In this document: positions 1 to 14,600 of the stretch, piece by piece
How the letters are laid out: every line of letters begins with the position of its first letter
Numbering within the stretch: the stretch's first letter is position 1
NCBI GenBank assembly: GCA_038380795.1
Contig: CM076267.1
Location: 18,250,001-18,314,000 of the forward strand
DNA from: Pyrocephalus nanus
Taxonomy: Eukaryota; Chordata; Aves; Passeriformes; Tyrannidae
Reading direction: 5' to 3'
DNA: 64,000 nt
The notes under the pieces: model-generated
Database searches by the model: none
Told to the model about the DNA's origin: nothing
What the model saw: only the letters and a program-made list of their open reading frames with translations
Made by a program: the position numbers and the translations under genes

Positions 1-1391
1 TTCTTAGCACTTCTTGACTAGTATTGATCATAAGTGTTCTTCTCCATCTCTCACAAGAATCCTGTATTTTAACTCTTCTTTTACTTGAAATGATCTTCAG
101 TTAGTTCTGGCCTACTCCCAGCCATAGACCCCATTGACCACAAAGCGGATCAGCAGCTGGTCTGTAGCGGGACTATGTGAATACCCATATCCTTCCCCCA
201 CAAGCCTTAAACCATTAGACTCACTAATACTTAAAATTTACTCACATTTGCAATAGGCACAATAATATTTCCTTCCCTCACAGGTCAAGAGTAGTCAGTT
301 TACAAAGTATTTTCGAGATAACAGAAAGGTACTTTATGCCTGGAAGTATTACTGTAGAGATCAGTCACATGAAAAAAAAATGTAAAAAAATCTAAATTAC
401 TATTGTTACCTGCAGCCTGGTCAATGTCATAATGAGGGACGCAGAGTAAAAGAACAAAAAACCTTAAAGAGCTAGATTTTCATGAAGAATTGTTCTTTAC
501 CGTCTTTAATTAAATTCCTGAGTTTGAGAAGTTAGTTATTTTTCATGAAGTATCTTCTCACCAGACAGGCCTTCTCCTAATTGTCTCCATTTTAATTACT
601 TGATTACTTTCATGAGAGAAGGATCTATATCAATTTTTAGTTCAGATAGGAAAAAAAGAAAAAATCTTGTGTCAGTCTTGACAGTTTATATTTGTAGTTT
701 GAAGGAGAGCAGTTTAGGTCAAATAGGTGGCTCTGCATTCACTGTATTAAAAAAAATGCCCCTGTACCTATAGGTAGCAGTATCTTAATAATTATAACAA
801 ACCAAGGATAGTTAGTCTTGGAACACAAAACGTGCAAGCCTCGAATTAGAGTGCACTCAAGTCAGCATGTAAGCCCCTTCATCTCCTCTGCTTGTTGATA
901 AATCTTTGTGCTCCCCAGGGACACGTAGCCATCCACTCAGTCTTTCTTCACCCAGGTCACGATTAGAAGTGATACACATTCTTAAATAGAACTTATCTAT
1001 GTAACTATTCTGGACTATGAATACCAATCATGGCATTTTGATATCTTTCAAAAAATGCTTTAAAAGAGGAAAGATTTAAGCATCAATAGGAGTAAAATAT
1101 AAGTATTGCTTCAGATAAGGTAACAGAACAGTTTGGGATGTATTGGAAATAGTACATGCAGTATATGCTCCAATGTAAATGCTTTTATTTTTTTTTTCCC
1201 CAAAATATTAGATATCTCATATGCTACAGATAATTCAGATCTGTGTCATTAAAAAAAGATAATGACTAAACTGTTCAAGTTCTATTCAGGCCAACATATT
1301 CATGTGTGACTCTGTGTATACAAAACATATAAAGTAACCTTTTGAAAACTAATGTTAATCAGAAATAATTACATATGAAATCAGAATTAAC
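1..1391. other. Anonymous AT-rich sequence, no gene seen
   Basis: All six frames are broken frequently by stops. I recognise no exon, RNA gene or interspersed repeat here. The only local structure is short A and T runs. It looks like ordinary vertebrate intergenic or intronic DNA. Confidence 0.7.
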
Positions 1392-1413
1392 TATATATAT
1401 ATATATATATATA
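1392..1413. repeat. (TA)11 microsatellite
   Basis: A perfect TA dinucleotide run. It is followed within about 10 bases by a second, shorter TA stretch (about 1421-1428), so the locus is a slightly interrupted AT microsatellite. Such loci are often polymorphic in length. Confidence 0.95.
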
Positions 1414-4400
1414 AAATCAATATATATTTGATTCATTCTCCCCTTTTAAAATACTCCGATCAGAGTAAGCTAGGAAGTGAGGAATCCTATATCCATTTGA
1501 AAATTCAGAGACACTTCCTTAATTTAAAATTGAATTGGAAAAATTTAATACACTTTGTTATCTTTAACTTCCAATTCGACACTAGTGGATTTAGCAAGTA
1601 AGTGTGTATGCAGCAACTAACACATCTCTGTATAGGTTATGTTGCAGTTCACAACAAAAGTAGTGGACTCATGACATGCAAGAGGCAGACCACCAGAGTC
1701 CTCACACAGAATTGCATTCAGTCACTTCAGGCTCATGTAGTGTAAAGAAATCTTGTGGGACTGAATCCCTTACCCTGATGTGAAATGAACCCAACTCAGC
1801 AAAGACCTGAATCTTGTTTGACACAATGCCTTCTTTAATCCAAGCAAGTATCCTGAAATCATTCAAGTCTGGTCTGATAGTAAGGTCAAACCCTACTTTT
1901 TTGGCACGTACGGGAACAGTATCATAATTCAGCATTACGCACTGGCTCAAAATATCATTACTATATCATCAGAAGATGCCATCTTCTTAAAATTGAGTCA
2001 AGCTACATCTTCTGCTGTTCAGAGCTAGGGTAGAGATCCCCAAGTTTGGATACCTTATCAGATATTGAAAGGGTTTTTGGAATGTGAATTTTAGTGCCTG
2101 ATGAAACTGGTTCTTTAAATGCTCAGGTCCTGAACTTAAAGGACTTGGTCACGCTGCTGTGATGTTTCACCCACCTCTCACTGCTAATGAATTATGAGCA
2201 GAAAACAAGACAAGAAAACAAGGAACACATGCTCAGTTTTCTTATAAAGCACTTAAAACAGATAATTGAAAAAAAATTAAAAATCACACTGCCTAATTTC
2301 ACCTTTTGTTTTTAACTGATCATTCAGCCTTGTAGGTTTCTAGGTAAAAACACTGGTGGTCCCGGGGAATGGAGACCAGTAGATAGCTGATACCTCACAC
2401 TGCACTTTGATAGCTCCTAGTACTGACCTTTGAATGAAATGTCAAATGCTGACTGATCCTGCTGCTTGAACTACAGATTAGAGTCTACATTTAAGGAAGT
2501 CCAGGCTTATGCAGTTGCCCCAAAAATATGCAACATAAACTTATTATTTGACACAGTTTAACATCCTCCTTCAGCAGGATCTCAGCTTCTCTAAATCTCA
2601 ACATTATGTTATATTCGGAAGCCAACAGAGCTGCTTATGTGATGTGATGTTGGTTTTTTTAGCACTGCTTTTAAAGGTAGAATGCCACCCATGAAGACTG
2701 CCACCAACCAGCAATCTAGGTTATTCTTGACAAGGTCTCAGGAAAATAATGACCAAACCTAACCCAGCTTCCGCTGTGAGAAAATCATAACCTTAAGTTC
2801 AGAGTCTAATCCTGGAATGAAATGTAAGCATTCCCAAAAATATTGCAAAATTGTCATTACCCAACATAAATCTACTCAAACAGCCATTGTCTATGGGGGA
2901 ATTCAGAAGCTGAAGCTTTGTGACTTGCATGGTAAGGCTGTGGCTGCTAAAAATGAACGGCAACTAATTGATAGGGGCTTCAAAATGAAGATATATGGTA
3001 TTTGAGATCCTGTTTTGATCTTTTTTGCTTTCACACATGTGCCCTTCTGTATCCTGTGGATCTTCTATGTGGCTCGGTGGGTACATGCTCCACATGGTAT
3101 TCTCTCTTTCTGATGTTAAAATACAGCACATAGGCTGTTACACATGGTGTAGGAGCCTCTCTTTGATGGACATATAATCAAGCAGGAATTTGAAATATGG
3201 CCAAGACTTTGCTTTTATTTCTTGGCTATTGGACATAAGTGTGAATTTAGCCTGTAAAATTTATTCTTTTTCCATTGTATTAGATAAATTGAAATAAGTG
3301 GGAAAATCCTTCTTCTTAATTCCTTCTCCTGCAGTTTATTTCACAAAGTATGGTTTAAGCTATCAGTACTTAAACATATATGAAATGATAGCATTGTCAA
3401 TACAAGACATTATTAGGAACTATTTTATTGTCATGACAAAACTGAAGCGTGTTTCTTTCCCTTTTCTTTTAGTCTTACCAATCAATGCCATTACACCCAC
3501 TGTTTTTCTCTTGCATGAGCACACTTCCATTAACTCCCATGTGTCACTCATTTCAGCCTGCACATTAAAATACTTGTCCTGCAATTAAATTTCTCAAAGA
3601 GCCCTCTCTATCAAGGTATTTTCCACTATTATTTGTTGCAGATGTGTTTGTGAGCAGTTCTTCTAAGCAACTATTTGAAGTATTTTACTCATATACTATA
3701 AATTGCGTGTTAATATTTTATTTAAATACATTCTATTATATAAAAGAAATCTATATTGTACTTTTAAATATAGAAAATATAATTTAATCAAGCAAGTTTG
3801 TAACTTTCCCTTTTTTTACTGTTAATTTCTTATTAATTGAAATAATCTTCTTTGCTAGGCACAGATTATCCTCCTCAATAGTGAAAACTTTCCAAAATTC
3901 AGCAATAAATATCACTGAGTGTAAACTTCAACAAGAATAGCACATTACTGTAGCATTAGTGCAGTTTTATTTACTGTGAAGCAGATTACTATTCAGTTAT
4001 TCTGCATCTTACAAAAGCATATATCTATCTTAGAAGAAAGTTCAAGTCTGAAGAATTTGTTTTTCTTATAAAATGCAATAGAAAGATAAAATATATGTAT
4101 ATGAAAGTGTTTAACTGTTTTGCAGTATTGAAATATTATTCTAAATGCATAAAATAGTAATCTGACAAAGAGTGAAACAAATGGGCAATTCCAAACAAAA
4201 ACTCTATTGAAATAAAATATTTCATTTAAATTTCCACTGCCACCACCCCCCTCTAGCCCTCATCAATAGTCAATTCACTTGTCCCACATCTACATGAGGT
4301 CACTCAAATGGCCTTGGATCCTTCTGCAACTTCTTAGGACCCAAAAGAATGTAAGCAGAACTCATGTTCTGGCTCTAAATGTACAAGGTCACAAGGTTCT

Positions 4401-4528
4401 TCTGGGGGAGAAATTTTACAGAGTTTCAGTAATGCTCAGTTTATATTAGTGATCACCAAACAAGAAATATATTGAGTCTGTTATCGAAAACCCAAATATT
4501 CCTTAAGCACATCTACAAGAAATGTAAC
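1414..4528. other. Anonymous AT-rich sequence, no supported gene
   Basis: No exon, RNA gene or repeat family is recognised. An 82-codon open frame on the minus strand (1702-1950) has an ordinary-looking composition but matches no family I know. It is well inside the length range expected by chance, so it is not called as a gene. The remainder is unique-looking AT-rich DNA. Confidence 0.65.
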
Positions 4529-4584
4529 AAAAAAAAAAAAAAAAAGACAACAAAAAACAAAACAAACAAACAAACAAAAAAACC
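4529..4584 (+). repeat. A-rich simple repeat grading into (CAAA)n
   Basis: A run of about 18 A is followed by CAAA/CAAAA units repeated imperfectly. The form resembles a decayed poly(A) tail, but no recognisable retrocopy lies immediately upstream. It is therefore annotated as a simple repeat only. Confidence 0.9.
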
Positions 4585-7500
4585 TAGGCCTCAGATACTT
4601 TGTATAAAATGTCACAGTATCAGCTGTTAAAAAAGCAGACTGATTAAATATCAATACCTGCTTTGCAAGCATTGTGAATTTCATACCACTATTGTCTCTG
4701 TAATATGATCTTGCAGTGGTTGAGGGTATTGCAGAAAATAAACCACAGAACTGCAGTGGATTGGAGCCTCCCACCACCACAGAGCAAGCCCAGCATCCAA
4801 CTATTGTCCTTTTATGCTCTGGAACTGCTGGAGGTTTATGCCTTGTTTGGTTTTGATGGCCTTTGTCTAACTTACACTATGATCTACAGTCCTTGCTCTG
4901 TTTAACCCTTCTTTAAGCTGTGTAGTCCATGCATTCAGGACCTCTGCCTGATACACTGACCATGCGAGAATTATAGCCCATCCAGCACTATTTCCAAAAC
5001 AGAGACTGGTTAATTTATCACTACCATGAACTCAGATTCCCTCTTACAAGTACCTATCAAGGACAATTCACCAGCTATTCTTTCCTTTGCCACATATATA
5101 ATTAGTTTCCTAACACAGAACAAAACAAGATCGCTGTAAAACTATATCTTTTTAAATATAATACAGTTTATTAATATTTCTATTAAATAACAGACATAAC
5201 ACTAACATGTGATTATTTTAAAAAAAATTTTAAATCCTTTTACTTTTTTAATTTTGCTTATGGAGGAACATATTTTGGCATGAAAAGTGACTTATATCCA
5301 ATCAAGCCTGATCTCCAGTTGAAACAAAATGAAACAAAGCAAGATAAGGTGAAAATTCAGTTTGTTGATAACTAACATTAAAATCAATACAAAGTGTAAA
5401 ATTCAAGAGATAAATAGTGATGTATTCTTATTTTCTAGAAGAACAGTAGAGAGTACTAACTAAAGACAATAATTTTCAATTCATATGAAAAGGTTTAGTC
5501 TTCAATCCCTCTTTATATAAGAGTGGAGCTGGGCTGTGGAGAAACAAATGCGCAAATTTGAATAGAAACTCTTATTCTTAAATAAATGGAAAGGGTATTA
5601 ATATGCTTAGTTGTTTGTTCCTCGGTTTCTTTCTTTGTGAATAACTGGCCAAATTCATGAACAGCACATGTGAGCTGCTAAGGAGTCATCAAACACTATC
5701 ACTCCAAAGGAGGCTTCAGAATAGGTCTCCTTGTGAAAGTGATGAAGTATCATTAATCCAAAATACAGCCAAAACTAGAGAAACCCATATCTCATAATTC
5801 TTCTCATTCTTCTGTACTACTAAGATCTTTTTCTTAACCCACTTTTTATGCCAAAAATGCATTTGACATTGAGTGCTTCCTGCAAAAGATTCTTGGGTAC
5901 ACTAAAAAACAAGCTAAAGCATATCAGGACATGAGAAATAGGAGAAAAATTAAATTGGATATCTATTGGGTATTGTGAAGTTTTCCTCAGTCACCAAGCA
6001 AAGAGCAGGTCCCCACCAAGCCAGGTAGGCATGTCAGGGAGGCAGAAGAACATGCCTTTGGTGGTGGAGCTGTTCCTATTCTTGTTCACTCTTCAGGACA
6101 CCAGAATTTTTTTTTCCTCTCCTTTTTGACTTTCCTCAATGTTATTTTGGAGAGCTGATAACATACAGTATTTTTATTCTTATTGAAATAGCATTCCTCA
6201 AAACACTCCCAAGTAAATTCTCATGTAGTAAAATAGTTTTGTTTTCCCAGTTACGAAAACATCCATAAAACATGATTCTATATAGTCATAGAACTACTAA
6301 CCCCAAGATATTAGAGGGATGGGACCCATTCAAACTGTGAAAGCCTCTTTACAGCCTTTGCCCTACAAAAACCACTTTTGTATTGGTGAGTAAAGTCCAT
6401 TGCTGAAAACAATCATTTCAGGAGCTTGTTTTTATCTTACTGATGGCCAGTGTTATGCCACAGAATTAACTGTGGTAAAATATTCCTTCACCGTACCTTC
6501 GTCTCAGTGAGATAGAGAGCTTCATCTGTATCAAAGAAATTCTACATGAAAATGTTCATGGACAATGCTAGGTGTACAAGAAAATATGCATATATTTTTA
6601 TTTCTTGAAAGAAACAATAGATCACTCTGAACTCACATCTTATAAATTCTTAGCCCACCAGTCTGTCTCTCTGAAGAAACAAACACCTATCAGAAATATT
6701 TGCCAGGCCCTCTGTATTTTGAATTCAACAAGCATTCACAACAGTATGAAGGATTTTTGCAACTTTTTAAACTTACAAGTTAGTGGAGATCCTCATTTTA
6801 ACATTTTAAAAGGCTGCTATAGAAACTCTATTAAGAATATAAGAACAATAACAACAGCTTTTTTTTTATGTTGTGCTCTATTCAGCTGATACTGTCCTTT
6901 TGGAAAGCCAATGACTTGTTAGTACCTCTAGCAGGAGTGTGAACAGATGCGTCCCTGACAGGCGATGGATGGTCAGGGTCCATCTGGCCAGTGCAGCTTG
7001 GACAGAAATGATGTATACAGCTTCATCAGCGAATGACTGTCATCAATCCTGTGCCATGGATAGCGTAAATGACAGCTACACTGCAGCTGAGGCCCAGGTG
7101 TGAGAACGGAGCAGGGGCTGATTTAAGAATGCTGGGTAATCAGGAATGTATAGTCTCCTGGACTTTAATTTGTATCTTTAACCTCCTATAAATATCCCTG
7201 TATACTGTAGGAGGTATGTGTTTTTAAAGAGTCTGATAGTCAAATTAGCTTCAGAATGACAGACATTCTTTGCTCTCCTTCAGCTGCTGATTACCCCAGT
7301 TCCTAGTATACATTAACAAATGCATGCTGAGCTTTGGTCACTGTACTGCAGACTCCACAATTTAATTATTACCTCATTGATTTTTCATGTATTTCAATTT
7401 TCTTTTCTTCAAGTCACAGTGACTGTCCTATTGGGGCCAATGTTTGTTTTTTTCTTTCCAAGATTTCCTTGTGGAATTTATTTTGAATTCAAGGATTTAT

Positions 7501-8086
7501 TTTTTTTTAACCCATCAGGAACTCATATTTGCTCAGCCTGTCTGTTCATAGACAGGTAGATGCATAATCCCTTAAAATAAAATTGAACTTTATGGTTGAA
7601 GCTAGATATAAACAGAAAATGGCAATGCATTGACCACTGGTGCTAAAGATACCTCTGGTTTTTTATATGGTCCCTTTTTAGCATGCATCAAAGAGCATGC
7701 ATAATTTGCATCTATTAGCATTTTATTATTTCATAGCACTGGGGACAGGAAAATGGACACAATTATTGTATCCTCACAGGGTATTTCTCTATTTATAACT
7801 ATTTCACAATAAATTGCTTTTCTTTATCAGTGGATCATATGGACTAATGTAGTGATTTAAAAGCTATGAATGCTTTGTATAAGGATATGAGTCAGTACTT
7901 TCAGTACACAGAGATACATTCGTTGTTATAAACAGTATCATCTACTCTCATGTTCCCTTAAGTAGTCAATTGCCAAGGGCTACATTTTGACCAGGTAAAG
8001 GTGCATTGCATGCTTGAAGCAAGACCTCTATGAACACATCATACTATATATAACATACTGCCTGCACAATTTGCCTATAAGCATGC
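4585..8086. other. Anonymous sequence with one GC-richer patch
   Basis: No gene is supported. The patch at about 6900-7130 is richer in G+C than its surroundings and has no obvious repeat identity. It is reported separately as a possible conserved non-coding element. The text at 6270-6370 only faintly resembles the 3' end of a CR1/L3 element in antisense and is not called. Confidence 0.6.
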
Positions 8087-8112
8087 AAAAAAAAAAAAAA
8101 AAAAAAAAAAAA
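8087..8112. repeat. A26 homopolymer
   Basis: Twenty-six consecutive A residues, preceded by ordinary unique-looking sequence. It could be the poly(A) tail of a very short or unrecognisable retrocopy on the plus strand, or simply a mononucleotide microsatellite. Nothing upstream supports the first option. Confidence 0.95.
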
Positions 8113-8580
8113 TCCAAGATTTCCAACGTATAATCCATGCTTGCAGGCATTAGAATTACTGCTTATTTCTCTCAGACTGAAACTTAAAAAAATATCACAA
8201 ATCACTGTAGCTCAAGAAAGAGAAGCTTTAGGAAAGCATGATGCAAATTTTGGTAAATTATCATATCCCCATTCCAGACACAGAACTCAGTTAATATGCA
8301 ACATACACAAGCAAAGAGGCCTTAACATGAACTTTGCAGAGGAGGCTACAACGGGCCACATTAATTGCAGGTTACAAGGAATGTGATCAATTTTCATCTC
8401 CAAGTGCTGACTTTTGCTGGCTCTCCTTCAAGTTCCTAGAGCAGATTTGGAGCATAAGGGCAACAGAGGAAAGTGGAGATGCCTCAAGAATGGGGTACCC
8501 TGCTCCAGCTCCTTTTTCATCCAAACAGAGTGAATGAATTAGACCTGGTTTGGGAAGGAATCTTCTTTTTTAGTGCCTGA

Positions 8581-8633
8581 ATATATATATTTAAAATATA
8601 TACACACATATACATACATACATATATATACTA
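8581..8633. repeat. Compound TA / CA / TACA microsatellite
   Basis: AT dinucleotides, then CA and TACA units, then AT dinucleotides again. It is an imperfect alternating purine-pyrimidine tract of about 53 bases. Such tracts mutate quickly in length. Confidence 0.9.
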
Positions 8634-11600
8634 GAGTATGTGTAGATTAGCATGTGAGAGCACCTGAGCATGTATGTGTATTCTTGCAAATCGTCAAATT
8701 CTGAAAACAGTTTCATTCAAGCTCACTGAAAGTCAAAACCAAGTATTATTCTGAAGAAAGAGATTGGAAAATTCCTTGCTAAAAATTCATTAGGCACATG
8801 GAACTCTTTAGGCTCCTGACAGAAAATGTAATTTAAAAAAACATCCCCATAAGCAGATGAAGAACAATCATCTGGATTTTCCTGAAGAAAACCTATTTGC
8901 TTCAACAGGAAGGAAAAAAAAATCAAAAACCAAAACAGTTTTGTAGAAAGTAAAATTTTCATCAGAATACTAATACAACAAAAGCCCCTGAAAAGTCTGC
9001 AAAGACTATAGCGCAGGTTTCTATGAAACAGAGATGAGTTGTATCTACACAGACTACTGGCTTTAAGTGGCTTAGGGAGAGACTTTCAAAAAGCACATAT
9101 GGAATTTAGTATTGGTAATCTCCAGAAAGTCTTCGTAATTTTTTCACACCTGAAAAAAAAGATCCTTTTTAATATTTTATAGTGCTGTGGTTTAACCTTT
9201 AGAATATGAATAGAGCCCGCATCTATGTAGGCTTACTTGTTATCCAGTAGTGCAGGTCAGTACCCATCAGATCAGTATGACCCCAGGAGGAGACAGAAGT
9301 GGAGGAGGGCCACTGAGCAGGGAGCACTTAGACCAATGAATCACAATTACAGGAACACCTGTGCTAACAAACTCTGTCCTGATCCACCGGGAAAACCTGC
9401 ACTGTGCTCAGTAGCCCTCAGAATTTCTCATTTATTATCACTGGTGGGTTGGCCTGAAGTTGCATATTGTGTGTGAAATTCAGAAAGACACTGGTTCAAG
9501 ACCTCTTAGGATGACTAAGCTTTTGTAGGGCTTTTTGCTGCTTCTCCAGTGTATGCATTTTAGCATTACCTTCAAGGTGTTGTTGGGGGCTTTTAATTCA
9601 CACATCTCAGTTTCAAACAGCAACTCACAAGTCTGAGGAATGTAGTTTCAAAAAAGTTACATCCAAAATCATGCTCACACTGAAAGTGACATATGTTTGT
9701 TAATGGAGTGTTAATAAGCTGTAGCTATACATTACATAACAGAGAGAAAGAGAAAATAGGAAAAATAACCATGCAGTACTTGAAAACACTTCCATTGCAC
9801 GCTGCTACTATATTATTTGTTATTATAGGTGTGGAACAGCTTTACTATTTCTGTGTCATTACAGTAAATTATCTACCTGAAATGTAAAGAAAGGCAGCAG
9901 TTTAACGAGGAATTGCTACTTTGTGAGAGTTCGGACTGGCAGGAAATAAGAGCATTACTGCCTTTAATACCTTTCTCTAAAGGCAAGAATACATTAATAA
10001 ATCCCCAGTTTCTTCACTTCTGTACTATCATCATACTGTACAACATCTGTTTTCCCATATCTGCAAGAAAAATACTGAATACATCACTGAACAATGGACC
10101 CTCATGATCACATACAAGACAGAAAGCATCCAAACTCTTCCTGTGAAATTTAGCACATAATATTGTTGGTATGCAGCAGACAGAGCCATGACTTGAATAT
10201 TTTACATATATTTCACAATAAGAAAACGTAAGAGTAGAAGGCCACGCTACACAACTGAGAGGAAAGTGTCTGTCCAGCAAGCATAGTTCTTCTGGCTTCA
10301 GAAGTCACTATGCTTTAAGAATTGTGCTGAGAAACAGATATACGGAGATCAGGGCAGAAGAAGATCTTGATATGCTCTCTTTTTCTATCTCAAAATTTTA
10401 TGTAGTCACAGTCTGAGGCTTTGAACATATTTCTGTCTGTATGTCCTTCAGTCCTGGTAAAAGAACAGCTGCCTTACATCTGACTAGGCTTTGGCACATC
10501 TGAAAACCCCAGGTAGGATTGCTGTGTATACATTAACCGTTCTGATGAAGTACATACCCAGTGAGCTGAAGGCATATCACAACACTTAGACTGAACTATG
10601 TCGATGACATGGAAAACTAAAATATCCCATCTGTGGAGTACCATCATGCTAGGAGACATTTCACTACCCAGGCACTATTCTGCACATTTGTATATATTTG
10701 TGAGTACATGTAAGGAATACTGAACGTCACAAAACTCCTGTATCTTAAAGCCAGAAGAAAGGTAAGGAGTGGGACAGAAGATGATGTGTAAGAAAATGAG
10801 TAAAACATTTGGAGAAACTCTCCACCTTCTGTAAAGAGCTTACATGACAAAGTGTTTTAGGGGGAAGAGAATTAGCTAGGCGCTAAACAATTTAATCTAT
10901 CACTCCTCAGAGCAGAATCAAAATATCATTCTCACTTGATACACAAGTACTTCTCAGGATTCGGATTTAATCACAACTAGAAAACTATTCAGGTGAGTTA
11001 CCCTTTTCCTCATTTCTCATAAAATGAGAAGGTATTTATTTTGTTTACCAAAAAGAGCAAAACATTGCCAAAGTTTTGTTTATTTCTGGACCTCTCTCTG
11101 ATTCTCTGACTCCTCCAATAGCTACTCTTTCCCAGTGTTTTGTTCTGTCAATTAGATAGCACCCATTGTTATCCCCTGCAAATCTCCCCAACCACACCAC
11201 ATCTAACAAAATGCCTGCTCAAATTTCATCAGATTTTCCAAGGCAAAGTATCACATTGTACCGAACAAATTAAAAGTAGTGGAAGTCCGCAAATACAGCA
11301 TACACGTTATCACTGATACTGTTTTTTTCAGTCATTGCACTAGCTTGTGAACCAGCATAGGACAAAATGAAAAAGGACATAGAAATGCGTGTTCTTACTA
11401 GGACTGATTTCCAGCTCTGTAGGAGAATTGAGAGGGAAAGCCTAATCCAAGATACTGGTGATTATTAAACTAATTTCCCATTAGCAATACTTGCATAGTC
11501 AAGATTTTATATGTGCCCAGTGTGCCTTAAAACTCTTTTGATGCATTTTTGCTATTCTGGTTTTGGGACTTGTTTGATTGGAAACCACTAAGCATTCTTA

Positions 11601-14600
11601 ACTGTGCCACATATTTTTCCTTCTGATTAAAATGCAGGCTGGCACAAGCAGAGACTGATGGCCTCTGAGTTTATAGATTGACCAGGGCACCTGCCGTGCA
11701 AGCATCTTTGTGCTGCCCCATCACTGAATTTCATTCTGACCTTGAAGCATCACACTTGATAAAGCTGAAAGTTAGTTTCTATTTCTATTTCCAGCCCTGT
11801 TTTTTAGTATCCCTTAACAGACTGTCAACTGTACTCTGACACAAGGGTGCCTGCATCTTCTAGGTTGTAGCTCTCAAAAGATAGTAAAGTTAAGGCTTTC
11901 AGCTACAGACTTTTGCATCTTTTCTACATGATTCTGATTTTAAATATTTTTAAACAAATCATAGTAGTAAGACCAGGAAGACATCTACTGATGACAGCTT
12001 GAATCTCCAGTGATTGTGTTGGATACTTAAGACTGTACCTGGCCATGTTGGTACCAGCCAAAGTTTTTTGGCTAAAGGTCTATTCAGCCTGGTTCATAAA
12101 CAACAGTTGGAAGTGAAGTTTCCTCAGAAAATAAGAACACTTTCTGAAATGTCTCTTGCAGCACAACAACTGCAGGTACAGATCACAATGAATGCAAGCT
12201 TTATCCAGCACAAAGCTTCCAAGCTCTGCTCCAATGTATGGCAAGCCAAGTACAGAAATCAGAAAAAAAGTAATATTTTTGTTTGCAATGTTTCAAATAA
12301 TTGCTCTTTTCTGTCCATAATCAAGAATCACTCAGGTAGCCTAGAAACTAATGTATCCATAATTCCGTGCAAAAGACAATCACATTTTACAACAGTGGGT
12401 TTTGGGTAGAAGTGCATTGTTATTAAAAGATTATTCTGAAACCAATGTAACTCTGAGAACAAAACCAGGCACATAGAGTTCTGATTCAGATAATAAAGAC
12501 TTTACTTGCTAAATCACATATAAAACCTTCCCAGAGCACAAATAGAGTAAACTTATTGTAACTCCTAGAATTAGAGCCCTGAATTTATTTTTTGTTGCCT
12601 CTGAAACGCATGCAAAACAAACAAGTATTTCACTTTCCAAAGTCCATGATGTTGCATCAGCTCGACAACAGCTTCCTAGAAGGGCTTATGCATAAAGCAG
12701 ACCAATAGCTACAGCTACAAAACACACCAAACATCTGAAGACAAGCCATCAAAAGCAAGGAAATTCTGATTTCTAGTTGAGGCCTGTGACATTTACAGGC
12801 TATACAAGAACACATGGGATGTTATACAGCATTGCGCATCATTATTGTGGAAGTCATTGTTTCCCTCATTAGTGCTCTAGATCTGTACATTACTTTCATT
12901 CCAGGTCAACGACCTCCATGCTGACAGTCCATCCTTAACTCACCCTTTTGTGCCTAGGTATTGTAGCAAATTTGCTACAGTACGTGACATCTCACACTTG
13001 AATTTTCTGCAATATTTGAAGACATGTATCCCATTCAAATGCACTACTTATCAACTCAGAGGTCTTCAGAAAACCATTAGGAAGATATGGGACACATATC
13101 TAAAGGAAAATTAGGTATAATTTCATTTGTAAGTGTTGTATTTTATTATAATATTTAAGCTGTAGTTTTCTGTAGAGCTTTTAATTTTATGTGATAGAAT
13201 GATGTGCAAATCATGCAGCACAGTTAAAATATTCCTGAAATGTTTTTAAAGTTCAATAATGTTTTCAAAGCAAACAAAGATATTTATGTGCAAGGAACAT
13301 GCAAAATGTTAAAACATTTCAATGCTCATTGTCCTGATTTCTTTTGGTGTTAATTAGAAGCATAACTTAATATGCTGCAAACATGTTAGCCGTTCATTTT
13401 TAATGTAATTGAAGATAAATGACTAAAATTTATCAGTGATTCTGGACTCCTGAAAAACTCTGATTGACACAGTATCATCCTGTAATGAAGCAGTTAATAT
13501 GCAGACATTGACATGGCAGAGCCATTATGATAGATCATATCAATTCATAATTTGGCTTCATAAATATGCAGAATTATCGACACAATATCTTAAAATGGCA
13601 CTTCCTTTTCTCCATTGCCAACATACAGGACTGGCCTTTGCAATGAGGACTTTAAAGTGGAACCTGAGAGGATATGATGCATGGAAAAGAGATAATATTC
13701 ATATTGCAATAAGTCATCTTCCTGTTTTAATATCAGAAAACCAGAGCTAAAACCAGGAAAAGGAATCAGGAATTTTATGCCTGGAAGAAAACTTAATACA
13801 TAGTTAGGTATACTGTCCATATTCCTTGTTTTGCTGTTCAGGAAATTGCACAGAATTTGTCAAATAGTGGGAAATTGTTTGATGAAACTTAGAGGGAGAA
13901 AATGCAAACCTGAATTTGGTTTTATGGTCAGATAAAGAAAGAAGCTTAAATAACTGACTACAGCATTTTCCTTTGTGTTTTGCAAGAAAAAAAATCTTCT
14001 GTGGACTTTTTCTATGAAATTAGATTTTGAAGTTTTGTTTGAAATGTGCAAAGAAACTTTTCTAATAATTTTATGCCACTGATGTTAGAGTCCAGGGAAA
14101 CAAGGGCAAAACTAGAGGACCATACAAATGCAGCTAGTAAAGTCAGCTTTGTCACAGCTTAAAGAACATCCTGTCTCTAATACCATTACGTAAACTAGCA
14201 AGGATTTGAATCAAAAGACAGATTTCTGACAGTTCCAAAATGTGCTGATGTGTATATCAAGGATTTGAGTTTGAGTGTCCCAGTTCTCTTGGGTACTATC
14301 ATGATATTCAAATTAGGCATCAAGCAACATTTCTATCATTTTATTTTTGCCTCTTAGCTTTGGATTCCACTCTTCCTCCCCTTGTACTTAGGGTCAGACT
14401 AATAATGAGGAGAGGATGCTTGGTGGGCATAAACGAGTCATTTGGCTGATCTCAGATCTCAAAAGACAGAAGACAGTGAGCTGATTCACCCCAACTGAGG
14501 GTATGCACATTGAAATTTTACTTACATGATTAACTTCTTTTTTAAATTGTGACCAGAAGTACTCTTTAAAGTAATCTAAACTACTGTTACATATACAGGG

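Noticed and set aside
1702..1950. 82-codon minus-strand frame with protein-like composition
   Set aside because: No recognisable family or domain, and length is within chance. Splice-like AG/GT dinucleotides nearby are not informative alone.
6270..6370. Possible antisense 3' end of a CR1/L3 element (ATTCTATATAGTCATAGAACT text)
   Set aside because: Only short words resemble the CR1 terminus; the following sequence does not continue the match.
8640..8680. U6-like word (GATTAGCATG)
   Set aside because: Only ten bases match; no other U6 snRNA sequence flanks it.
12014..12409. 131-codon plus-strand frame
   Set aside because: No recognised motif; compatible with chance.
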